NCBI GenBank assembly: GCA_015057325.1
Contig: SVEQ01000007.1
Span: 62,001 to 126,000 of the forward strand
Length of the DNA stretch: 64,000 bases
Direction: 5' to 3'
DNA from: Lachnospiraceae bacterium
Lineage (GTDB): Bacteria > Bacillota > Clostridia > Lachnospirales > Lachnospiraceae
Both the position numbers and the translations under genes were made by a program. Positions 8,997 to 17,007 of this stretch are shown here, in pieces. Each line of letters starts with the position of its first letter. Within the stretch, counting starts at the first letter, position 1. The notes under the pieces were generated by a model. The model ran no database searches, was not told the origin of the DNA, and saw only the letters and a list, made by a program, of their open reading frames with translations.

Positions 8997-9257
8997 GTGG
9001 TAACAGGAAAAGTAGTTATTACCGAGCCTTTGGGCCTTCATTTGCGACCTGCGGGTCTGTTTTGCGAGGAGAGTTTGAAATTTAAATCAAAGATACAGAT
9101 CAGAAAGGGAACAAGTCTGTTAAACGCTAAAAGTGTACTCGGTATATTAGCGGCAAGAGTAAAGTGCGGTGATGAGATTGAGCTTATATGCGAGGGCGAA
9201 GATGAGCAGAAAGCATTTGATCATCTTAGTGCGTTTTTACAAGGAAAGAGTAATTGA
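8997..9257 (+). CDS. HPr-family phosphocarrier protein
   Basis: 86 residues starting at GTG behind GGAGGGG. The active-site loop GLHLRPAGLF puts the phospho-accepting His at residue 15, and Ser46 lies in NAKSVLGILAARV, the site phosphorylated by HPr kinase in Firmicutes. It could therefore serve sugar transport (PTS) or regulation. It is placed after cdaR and before the sirtuin gene rather than next to ptsI. So it may be the general HPr or a Crh-like paralogue; retention of His15 argues against a Crh, which lacks it. Confidence 0.92.
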   Translation: MVTGKVVITEPLGLHLRPAGLFCEESLKFKSKIQIRKGTSLLNAKSVLGILAARVKCGDEIELICEGEDEQKAFDHLSAFLQGKSN

Positions 9258-9280
9258 ATGTATAAGAGGAGGCGGTAATA

Positions 9281-10012
9281 TTGTTGCATGAGGAATCTAA
9301 GGAAAAGATTGCGAAACTCAAAGAAATCGTAAACGGAAGTGATAATATTGTTTTCTTTGGTGGTGCTGGCGTGTCGACAGAGAGCGGTATTCCGGATTTT
9401 CGAAGTGTTGACGGTTTGTACAATCAGAAGTACAAATATCCACCGGAGGTTATGGTTAGTCACAGCTTTTACAGAGATCATACAGAAGAGTTTTTTGAGT
9501 TTTATAGGAATAAAATGTTGGCGTTAGATGCAAAACCCAATGCTGCACATTTGAAGCTTGCAGAACTTGAAAAGCAGGGAAAACTTAAGGCGGTTATAAC
9601 ACAGAATATTGACGGTCTTCATTATGCGGCAGGAAGTAAAGAGGTTCTCGAACTTCACGGAAGTGTCCATAGGAATTACTGTACACGTTGCGGTAAGTCA
9701 TATCCGGTAGAGTATATTGCAAATGCAAATGGAGTTCCGACTTGTGATTGTGGTGGAATTATTAAGCCTGATGTAGTGCTCTACGAAGAGGGATTAGATT
9801 CTATGACAATACAGAAAACTGTTTCTTATATTAGTAAAGCGGATGTTCTTATTATTGGTGGAACATCACTTGCAGTATATCCTGCAGCCGGCTTTATTGA
9901 TTATTTCAGAGGTTCTCATCTTGTTGTTATTAACATGGACAAAACGGCCAGAGACGTTAATGCAGATTTGCTTATTAACGAGAGAATCGGTGAAGTATTC
10001 GAACAGTTATAA
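9281..10012 (+). CDS. cobB: NAD-dependent protein deacylase (sirtuin)
   Basis: 243 residues from TTG behind AGGAGGCGG. It shows the full Sir2 signature: GAGVSTESGIPDFRS for NAD binding, TQNIDGLH, the catalytic His in LELHGSVHRNYC, and a zinc site of four Cys (CTRC followed by CDC about 20 residues later; the spacing is compact). It removes acyl groups from protein lysines, with NAD as co-substrate. It closes the cda operon, with a terminator 15 bases after the stop. Symbol cobB follows the common bacterial usage. Confidence 0.94.
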   Translation: MLHEESKEKIAKLKEIVNGSDNIVFFGGAGVSTESGIPDFRSVDGLYNQKYKYPPEVMVSHSFYRDHTEEFFEFYRNKMLALDAKPNAAHLKLAELEKQGKLKAVITQNIDGLHYAAGSKEVLELHGSVHRNYCTRCGKSYPVEYIANANGVPTCDCGGIIKPDVVLYEEGLDSMTIQKTVSYISKADVLIIGGTSLAVYPAAGFIDYFRGSHLVVINMDKTARDVNADLLINERIGEVFEQL

Positions 10013-10026
10013 TCAAAAAAATGCAA

Positions 10027-10059
10027 AAGTGCACCATACAATATGTGGTGCACTTTTTT
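10027..10059 (+). terminator. Terminator of the cda-HPr-sirtuin operon
   Basis: AAGTGCACCA (10027-10036) pairs perfectly with TGGTGCACTT (10046-10055) around a nine-base loop and runs into T6. Confidence 0.92.
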
Positions 10060-10097
10060 ATTATATATACAAGGTATAGGCATGACAAATATTAAAC

Positions 10098-10112
10098 ATA
10101 AGTAATGCTTAT
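10098..10112. promoter_or_regulatory. ATAA-N7-TTAT box upstream of lysR
   Basis: Palindrome ATAAGTAATGCTTAT, a perfect ATAAG-N5-CTTAT with the T-N11-A form of LysR-type sites. The same box, with one central base changed, lies at 11572-11586 before purA. It lies about 135 bases upstream of the predicted lysR transcription start. The ATAA-N7-TTAT form is that described for CcpC-type LysR proteins. Confidence 0.55.
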
Positions 10113-10210
10113 ACCTATGTGCATAATAGATAATTATTGGTAAAAATTACACATTTAGTGGTATATATAGCATTAAAACACAAAATATTCGACAAAAAGG
10201 TTAAAAACTA

Positions 10211-10239
10211 TGTACAAGTTCCGATATATATATTATAAT
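10211..10239 (+). promoter_or_regulatory. Sigma-A promoter of lysR
   Basis: TGTACA (10211-10216), a 17-base spacer and TATAAT (10234-10239), about 40 bases before the LysR start codon. Confidence 0.6.
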
Positions 10240-10279
10240 CATGTCATAGAATATCGTTAAGCTATAAGGAGAGATTATA

Positions 10280-11176
10280 ATGAATACGAACTTAGAGCAT
10301 TATAAGATATTCTACCATGTAGCCACCGAGCAAAGTATAACTGGTGCTGCCAGGAAGCTCAATATTTCACAGCCCGCTGTTTCACAGGCTGTCAAGCAGC
10401 TTGAAGAGGGACTTGGTATAGAGCTTTTTACCAGGAAAGCAAAAGGTGTCAGCTTGACCGGAGCGGGGAATTTATTGTATTCATATGTCAGTAGTGGCTA
10501 TGAGACAATTATGGCAGGAGAACGGCAGCTTGCTAAGATGATGAATCTTGAGACCGGAGAAGTCAGAATCGGAGCAAGCGATATGACCTTGCAGTTCTAT
10601 CTGCTTCCCTATCTGGAAAGGTTTCATGTGTTATACCCGGAGATTAAGGTTACAGTGACTAATGCTCCTACACCGCGAACGATTGAGCACCTGACACAAG
10701 GTAGAATCGATTTTGGAGTAGTGACAGGTCCTTTAGATGCAGATTCGCATTTTGATATTATTCCTGTAAGACATGTACAGGATATTTTTGTGGCCGGAAC
10801 CAAATTCAGACATCTTAAGGACAGAGTGATAGATTATAAGGAACTAGAACAGCTTCCGATAATAAGTCTGGAAGGTAAAACAAGTACCAGAACTTATGTT
10901 GAAGCTTTCCTAAAACAGAAGAAAGTTGCAGTGAAACCGGAGTTCGAATTGGCAACGAGTGATATGATTATCCAGTTTGCAATGAGAAATCTTGGTGTGG
11001 GTTGTGTAGTAGAAGATTTTGCCGATAAGCAGATTGCGGACGGCTCTCTGATTAAGCTTAAGTTTGCAGAAGAGATTCCGCCAAGAAACATGTGTCTTAT
11101 AATAGACAAACGGTCTTCAATGTCGGTAGCGGCAACAAAGCTTCGAGAGATACTGGAAACTGACAGCAAAGTGTAG
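10280..11176 (+). CDS. LysR-family transcriptional regulator
   Basis: 298 residues with an AAGGAGAG site. Residues 1-62 form the winged helix-turn-helix (ITGAARKLNISQPAVSQAVK, LFTRKAKGVSLT). The rest is a periplasmic-binding-protein-like effector domain (about 90-295) beginning EVRIGASD. An ATAA-N7-TTAT palindrome lies upstream of this gene and a near-identical one upstream of purA, so autoregulation and control of purA are both plausible. The effector cannot be read from the sequence. It is followed 32 bases later by the DUF1292 gene and probably co-transcribed. Confidence 0.92.
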   Translation: MNTNLEHYKIFYHVATEQSITGAARKLNISQPAVSQAVKQLEEGLGIELFTRKAKGVSLTGAGNLLYSYVSSGYETIMAGERQLAKMMNLETGEVRIGASDMTLQFYLLPYLERFHVLYPEIKVTVTNAPTPRTIEHLTQGRIDFGVVTGPLDADSHFDIIPVRHVQDIFVAGTKFRHLKDRVIDYKELEQLPIISLEGKTSTRTYVEAFLKQKKVAVKPEFELATSDMIIQFAMRNLGVGCVVEDFADKQIADGSLIKLKFAEEIPPRNMCLIIDKRSSMSVAATKLREILETDSKV

Positions 11177-11208
11177 ACAAAATAGATTGTAGAATAGTCA
11201 GGAGGATA

Positions 11209-11484
11209 ATGATGGAGCTTAATAATACTTTTAAGTTAACTAATGAGTTTGGTGAAGAGATAACTTATGTTGGTCTTAGTGTAGTTGAGAATCCTGAGAC
11301 AGGACAACGCTATCTCATTTATACCGAGGCTGATAAGGCTAAGGAAGAGACAGGTAAGCAGATTGATTTATATGCTTGCATGTATGGTAAGGAGAACGGA
11401 AGAATCGTTCTTGATCCTATAGCTACAGAGAAAGAGAAAAGACTTATTCGTACATTTATAGAGAATAATTTACAGGTTGCTTGA
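11209..11484 (+). CDS. DUF1292 family protein
   Basis: 91 residues, starting at the first of two adjacent ATG codons behind CAGGAGG. The pattern FKLTNEFGEEITYVGLSVVE followed by a YLIYTE strand and an acidic, Lys-rich tail matches DUF1292 (YrzB-like), a small acidic Firmicutes protein of unknown role. In many clostridia it accompanies RNA or stress genes; here it follows a LysR regulator and precedes a strong terminator. Cytoplasmic. Confidence 0.8.
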   Translation: MMELNNTFKLTNEFGEEITYVGLSVVENPETGQRYLIYTEADKAKEETGKQIDLYACMYGKENGRIVLDPIATEKEKRLIRTFIENNLQVA

Positions 11485-11512
11485 TATTTGAAATATTCCT
11501 CTCTTTTCACAC

Positions 11513-11555
11513 ACCCCGCCCCATTTTAATGTAAATGGGATACGGGGTATTTTTG
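11513..11555 (+). terminator. Terminator of lysR-DUF1292
   Basis: ACCCCG (11513-11518) and CCCATTT pair with AAATGGG and CGGGGT (to 11548), giving a long GC-rich stem followed by ATTTTTGTT. Confidence 0.88.
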
Positions 11556-11571
11556 TTGCCATTTTCTTCAC

Positions 11572-11586
11572 ATAAGTAATTCTTAT
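11572..11586. promoter_or_regulatory. ATAA-N7-TTAT box upstream of purA
   Basis: ATAAGTAATTCTTAT, identical to the box at 10098-10112 except for one centre base. It sits about 30 bases upstream of the purA -35. A second looser pair (TTAT-N8-ATAA) falls between the -35 and -10 elements at 11614-11629. Confidence 0.55.
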
Positions 11587-11608
11587 GACATATATTCATA
11601 ATATTGAT

Positions 11609-11637
11609 TTTACTTATGAACAAAAATAAGTTATAAT
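11609..11637 (+). promoter_or_regulatory. Promoter of purA
   Basis: TTTACT (11609-11614), 17-base spacer, TATAAT (11632-11637). The weak -35 next to a LysR-type box suggests an activated promoter. Confidence 0.6.
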
Positions 11638-11692
11638 GCCTATTGTCGGCTCGAAAAGAGCAGGTAAATTATAAATGAGAGAGGAATAAAGT

Positions 11693-12967
11693 ATGGTAAA
11701 AGCTGTTGTTGGTGCTAATTGGGGCGATGAAGGAAAAGGTAAGATTACAGACACATTAAGTAAAGAGGCGGATATAATCGTTCGTTTTCAGGGTGGAGCA
11801 AATGCTGGCCACACAATTGTTAACGATTATGGAAAGTTCGCATTGCATACATTACCGTCAGGTGTATTCTATGATCATACAACAAGTATTATCGGTAACG
11901 GTGTTGCCCTTAATATACCGGTACTTTTTAAAGAGATTAAGGATATCGTAGACAGAGGAGTTCCGATGCCAAAGATTTTGGTATCAGACAGAGCTCAGAT
12001 TGTTATGCCATATCATATCCTTTTTGATGAGTATGAAGAGGAGAGACTTGCAGGTAAGTCATTCGGCTCTACAAAGTCAGGAATTGCTCCTTTTTACTCA
12101 GATAAATATGCAAAAATCGGTTTCCAGGTTGCAGAACTTTTTGACGAGGAAGGTCTAAAAGAGAAGTTAGAGCGTGTAATTGTTCAGAAGAACACGCTTT
12201 TAGAGCATCTTTATCACAAGCCATTGTTAAATGTTGATGAGTTGTTTAACACTCTTATGGAATATAAGAAGATGGTTGAGCCTTATGTATGTGATACGTC
12301 AGCATATCTTTATCAGGCAATCAAAGAGGGCAAGAACATATTGCTTGAGGGACAGCTTGGTTCATTAAAGGATCCTGATCACGGTATTTATCCTATGGTT
12401 ACATCTTCATCAACACTTGCAGCTTACGGTGCAATCGGAGCAGGAATACCTCCATATGAAATTAAGAAGATTATCACTGTTGTTAAGGCTTACTCTTCTG
12501 CAGTAGGCGCAGGTGCATTCGTAAGTGAGATATTTGGTGATGAAGCTGATGAGTTGAGACGTCGCGGTGGTGACGGCGGTGAGTACGGTGCAACAACAGG
12601 AAGACCTAGAAGAATGGGTTGGTTTGACTGTGTAGCAACTAAGTACGGTTGTCGTATTCAGGGAACTACAGATGTAGCATTTACAGTATTGGATGTACTT
12701 GGATATCTTGATGAGATTCCTGTATGTGTAGGCTACGAGGTTGATGGAGAAGTTACAACAGACTTCCCTACAACAGCTAAGCTTGAGAAGGCTAAGCCTG
12801 TACTTAAGACATTGCCGGGTTGGAAGACAGATATAAGAGGAATCAAGAAGTACGAGGATCTTCCTGAGAACTGTCGTAAGTACATTGAGTTTGTTGAGGA
12901 GCAGATAGGCTTCCCTATCACAATGGTTTCTAACGGACCGGGACGTGAAGATATTATCTACAGATAA
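11693..12967 (+). CDS. purA: Adenylosuccinate synthetase
   Basis: Joins IMP and aspartate using GTP, the first step from IMP to AMP. 424 residues, normal family length, ATG behind GAGAGAGG. The P-loop ANWGDEGKGKI, the GGANAGHT motif and the C-terminal GRPRRMGWFD and SNGPGRED blocks are intact. It is a single-gene unit between its own promoter and a strong terminator, 240 bases from the LysR/DUF1292 unit. The ATAA-N7-TTAT palindrome upstream suggests LysR control, in addition to any purine response. Confidence 0.97.
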   Translation: MVKAVVGANWGDEGKGKITDTLSKEADIIVRFQGGANAGHTIVNDYGKFALHTLPSGVFYDHTTSIIGNGVALNIPVLFKEIKDIVDRGVPMPKILVSDRAQIVMPYHILFDEYEEERLAGKSFGSTKSGIAPFYSDKYAKIGFQVAELFDEEGLKEKLERVIVQKNTLLEHLYHKPLLNVDELFNTLMEYKKMVEPYVCDTSAYLYQAIKEGKNILLEGQLGSLKDPDHGIYPMVTSSSTLAAYGAIGAGIPPYEIKKIITVVKAYSSAVGAGAFVSEIFGDEADELRRRGGDGGEYGATTGRPRRMGWFDCVATKYGCRIQGTTDVAFTVLDVLGYLDEIPVCVGYEVDGEVTTDFPTTAKLEKAKPVLKTLPGWKTDIRGIKKYEDLPENCRKYIEFVEEQIGFPITMVSNGPGREDIIYR

Positions 12968-12979
12968 AATTATAAATGA

Positions 12980-13014
12980 AAAGATAACGAGGCTTTGCTT
13001 CGTTATCTTTTTTT
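12980..13014 (+). terminator. Terminator of purA
   Basis: AAAGATAACGA (12980-12990) pairs with TCGTTATCTTT (13000-13010) around GGCTTTGCT, ending in T7. Confidence 0.93.
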
Positions 13015-13097
13015 GTTGGCATTTATAAGAAAATAACGTATAATCAATGTGTTAAAAAATAATGAGATACTTTGATGTTATAAAGGGGATTTTGTAA

Positions 13098-13562
13098 ATG
13101 GAACACACTGTACATAAGAGTAAGAAAAACAGAATTGCATTACGTAGTCTTGCATTTATTTTTATAGCAATCGCGTTGCTTCGCGTGGCAGTAGTAGTTG
13201 TTCGACATGAGAAAAGCAGCATTGTAATAACATTGCTTTGTACCGTATGTCTGATGTATGGTATTGTGCTATTGGTTCAGACGTTAAAACCGCAGGCGTA
13301 CGACATTACGTATGTATTTGGTGATAAGACAATGACTCTAAAAATGCATCGCAAGGAAAGAACCATTGGTTATGAGGAGATTACTGATTTGGGATATGTT
13401 ATACCTAATCCCAATCTTGACTACAGCCTTGTGCAGATTTATATAGGAAAAGAGCAGTTTGTTATTCCGTTTTCAGAGCACACCAATGTGGGTGAAGCGT
13501 TATACGGGATGCTGAAAATAAAAAAAGAAGAATGCGATAATTTGGAAAAAGAAGGACAGTAA
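13098..13562 (+). CDS. Membrane protein with PH-like C-terminus
   Basis: 154 residues. Two membrane helices (about 16-36 and 45-66) precede a cytoplasmic beta-rich domain of about 75 residues (YDITYVFGDKTMTLKMHRKE, then TIGYEEITDLGYV and a QIYIGKEQFVIPF strand). That pattern resembles bacterial PH-like domains attached to short membrane anchors. An AAAGGGGAT site lies 9 bases before the ATG. One base separates its stop from the birA start, so the two are co-transcribed. No function can be assigned. Confidence 0.75.
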   Translation: MEHTVHKSKKNRIALRSLAFIFIAIALLRVAVVVVRHEKSSIVITLLCTVCLMYGIVLLVQTLKPQAYDITYVFGDKTMTLKMHRKERTIGYEEITDLGYVIPNPNLDYSLVQIYIGKEQFVIPFSEHTNVGEALYGMLKIKKEECDNLEKEGQ

Positions 13563-13563
13563 A

Positions 13564-14553
13564 ATGGGAAATTTAACCAGAGATAATATTTTAAATATGC
13601 TCAAAACTTCAAACGATTACGTGTCGGGACAGGAGATATGTGAGACACTTGGTTTATCCAGAACTGCTGTCTGGAAACATATTAATACATTAAAGTCTGA
13701 AGGATACGAGATATCGTCTGTTAATAATCGTGGTTACAGGCTTGATAACGCACCGGATATTTTAAATGAGAACACAATTAAGGAGAATATGAAGACCAAG
13801 TGGTTGGGGAAGGATATCATTTATCTGGTAGAAACAGACTCGACCAATACACAGGCTAAGCGCATAGGTGAAAATGGAGGCAAGCACGGAACAATCGTTG
13901 TTACTGATAAGCAGACGGCAGGAAAAGGCAGACGCGGAAGAGGGTGGATATCTCCACCGGGTAATACATACTTTTCCATATTGTTGTATCCTGATATAAA
14001 AGTTGACAGAGCATCAATGATTACATTGGTCGCCGCAATGGCGGTTGCGGGGGCGGTTGAAGAATATTCCAGACAGGAAGCATTTATAAAGTGGCCCAAT
14101 GACGTGGTAGTTAACGGCAAGAAAATATGCGGAATACTAACGGAAAGCAGCACTGATCTTGAATATATTCAGTATGTAGTTGTCGGAATCGGAATTAATT
14201 GTAATCAGAAAGATTTTGATAAGGACATTGCGGATAAGGCGACATCTGTTGCACTTGAGATGGGCTGTGATATCGTTCGCGGTAATCTTTTGGCGAGAGT
14301 GTTTGAGTTATTTGAAAAGTACTATGACTTGTTTATGGAAACCGAGGATTTGTCAAAATTAAAAGAAGAATATAATGCGCATTTGATAAATATCGGTCGT
14401 GAGGTAAAGATTATAGACAAAGATAATGAGTATGTAAAAAAAGCTCTCGGAATAGATGAGAGCGGTGCGTTGATTGTCGAGGATGAGAATGGAAGTCGGG
14501 ATTACATCATATCCGGCGAGGTGTCAGTTCGCGGTTTGTATGGATATGTTTAA
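13564..14553 (+). CDS. birA: Bifunctional biotin ligase / biotin operon repressor BirA
   Basis: 329 residues. An N-terminal winged helix (about 1-65, with SGQEICETLGLSRTAVWKHI) is followed by the biotin-protein ligase domain. In it GRRGRGWISPPGNTYFS is the biotinyl-AMP binding loop and FIKWPNDVVVNGKKICGIL the ligase core. An SH3-like C-terminal domain follows. It attaches biotin to carboxylase carrier proteins and, with biotinyl-AMP, represses biotin genes. No biotin genes are in the window. The Nudix gene follows within 26 bases. Confidence 0.95.
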   Translation: MGNLTRDNILNMLKTSNDYVSGQEICETLGLSRTAVWKHINTLKSEGYEISSVNNRGYRLDNAPDILNENTIKENMKTKWLGKDIIYLVETDSTNTQAKRIGENGGKHGTIVVTDKQTAGKGRRGRGWISPPGNTYFSILLYPDIKVDRASMITLVAAMAVAGAVEEYSRQEAFIKWPNDVVVNGKKICGILTESSTDLEYIQYVVVGIGINCNQKDFDKDIADKATSVALEMGCDIVRGNLLARVFELFEKYYDLFMETEDLSKLKEEYNAHLINIGREVKIIDKDNEYVKKALGIDESGALIVEDENGSRDYIISGEVSVRGLYGYV

Positions 14554-14578
14554 GAGTGATTAACAGGAGTGATGCAGG

Positions 14579-15055
14579 ATGAAAGCACCTGAACTTACAA
14601 CGCTGTGTTATCTTGAAAAGGATAACAAGTATCTTATGATGCACAGGGTTAAGAAGGAAAATGATATAAATAAGGATAAGTATATCGGTGTTGGCGGACA
14701 TTTTGAATATGGAGAAAGTCCTGACGAATGTCTTATGCGTGAGGTTTTTGAGGAAACAGGACTTACACTTACAGACTATCGCGCTAGGGGAATTATAACC
14801 TTTATATACGGAGAAGATGTCGTGGAGTATATGCATTTATATACAGCAGACGGTTTTGAAGGTGAAATCGGAGATTGCGATGAAGGAGAACTTGTCTGGA
14901 TTGATAAGGATAAGGTTATGGACTTGGATATATGGGAAGGGGATAAGATTTTCTTTGACCTTTTAATGAAGGAGCAACCATACTTTTCGCTTAAACTTGT
15001 GTATTCATTGGAAGATGAGTTGATTGATGTAAGACTTGATGGACATCATATCTGA
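14579..15055 (+). CDS. Nudix hydrolase (8-oxo-dGTP diphosphatase-like)
   Basis: 158 residues. The Nudix box is complete: GHFEYGESPDECLMREVFEE followed by TGL, matching GX5EX7REUXEEXGU. The N-terminal LCYLEKDNKYLMMHRVKKEN and the short length resemble MutT/YtkD-type enzymes that clean oxidised nucleotides, but the substrate cannot be read from sequence. It follows birA closely and probably shares its transcript. The ribosome site is CAGGAG, 9 bases upstream of the ATG. Confidence 0.88.
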   Translation: MKAPELTTLCYLEKDNKYLMMHRVKKENDINKDKYIGVGGHFEYGESPDECLMREVFEETGLTLTDYRARGIITFIYGEDVVEYMHLYTADGFEGEIGDCDEGELVWIDKDKVMDLDIWEGDKIFFDLLMKEQPYFSLKLVYSLEDELIDVRLDGHHI

Positions 15056-15086
15056 AATAGCTGTTATTTATTGTAAAACCGTAGTT

Positions 15087-15116
15087 TTTACATTGTGTAT
15101 GTTATTATGTTATAAT
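15087..15116 (+). promoter_or_regulatory. Distal gdhA promoter
   Basis: TTTACA (15087-15092), 18-base spacer, TATAAT (15111-15116), about 275 bases before gdhA. The transcript would begin inside the palindrome at 15120-15151. Confidence 0.55.
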
Positions 15117-15119
15117 GCA

Positions 15120-15151
15120 CATGTTATGAGAGAGTTGGAAGTCATAACATG
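15120..15151. promoter_or_regulatory. Ten-base-pair palindrome at the distal gdhA start site
   Basis: CATGTTATGA (15120-15129) and TCATAACATG (15142-15151) are perfect inverted copies separated by 12 bases. The left arm overlaps the predicted start of transcription, so it is either an operator or a 5' stem-loop. A second, shorter pair GTTAAG/CTTAAC follows between about 15165 and 15195. Confidence 0.55.
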
Positions 15152-15179
15152 TATGACTTAATAAAGTTAAGGGAAATGA

Positions 15180-16736
<1,557 letters not shown>

Positions 16737-16744
16737 GCATTGAA

Positions 16745-16852
16745 TACTTGATGAGTGCGAGTGAAACGAAGCACGAATCTAGTATGAAAGCCCATCCCGA
16801 GACTTAGTGGAAACGAGTCGAAGACGAAGTTTGCACGCTAGTCGAGTGGATG
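16745..16852 (+). ncRNA. Highly foldable 3' UTR element after gdhA (RNA or repeat candidate)
   Basis: Two consecutive hairpins between the gdhA stop and its terminator. In the first, TACTTGAT (16745-16752) pairs with ATCTAGTA (16777-16784, one mismatch), then a symmetric GA/GA internal loop, then GTGC/GCAC. In the second, CATCC (16793-16797) pairs with GGATG (16848-16852). Inside it GAC/GTC, TAGTG/CGCTA, GAAAC/GTTTGC (one bulge) and GTC/GAC capped by GAA stack in one rod with GA-rich internal loops. It has no open reading frame. Alternatives are a structured RNA, an mRNA-stabilising 3' UTR, or one copy of a dispersed palindromic repeat. I do not recognise a known RNA family. Confidence 0.5.
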
Positions 16853-16871
16853 AGTAAGTTGATAAATAGAA

Positions 16872-16911
16872 GAGTGTCCATCATGATTGCATGATTGGAC
16901 GCTCTTTTTTT
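16872..16911 (+). terminator. Terminator of gdhA
   Basis: GAGTGTCCA (16872-16880) pairs with TGGACGCTC (16896-16904), with an inner CATG/CATG pair, ending in T8. Confidence 0.92.
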
Positions 16912-17007
16912 AATGCATTCTTTCAAACATGTAAGATTTCAGAAATAATCTGGAAAGGATTGTATGTTATTCTACCTATAGAAAAACAAGAAAGGTGGGA
17001 TAAACAT

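Noticed and set aside
16891-17007. N-terminal extension of the FtsX permease
   Set aside because: Begins at the gdhA terminator and lacks a ribosome site; the ATG at 17008 is well placed.
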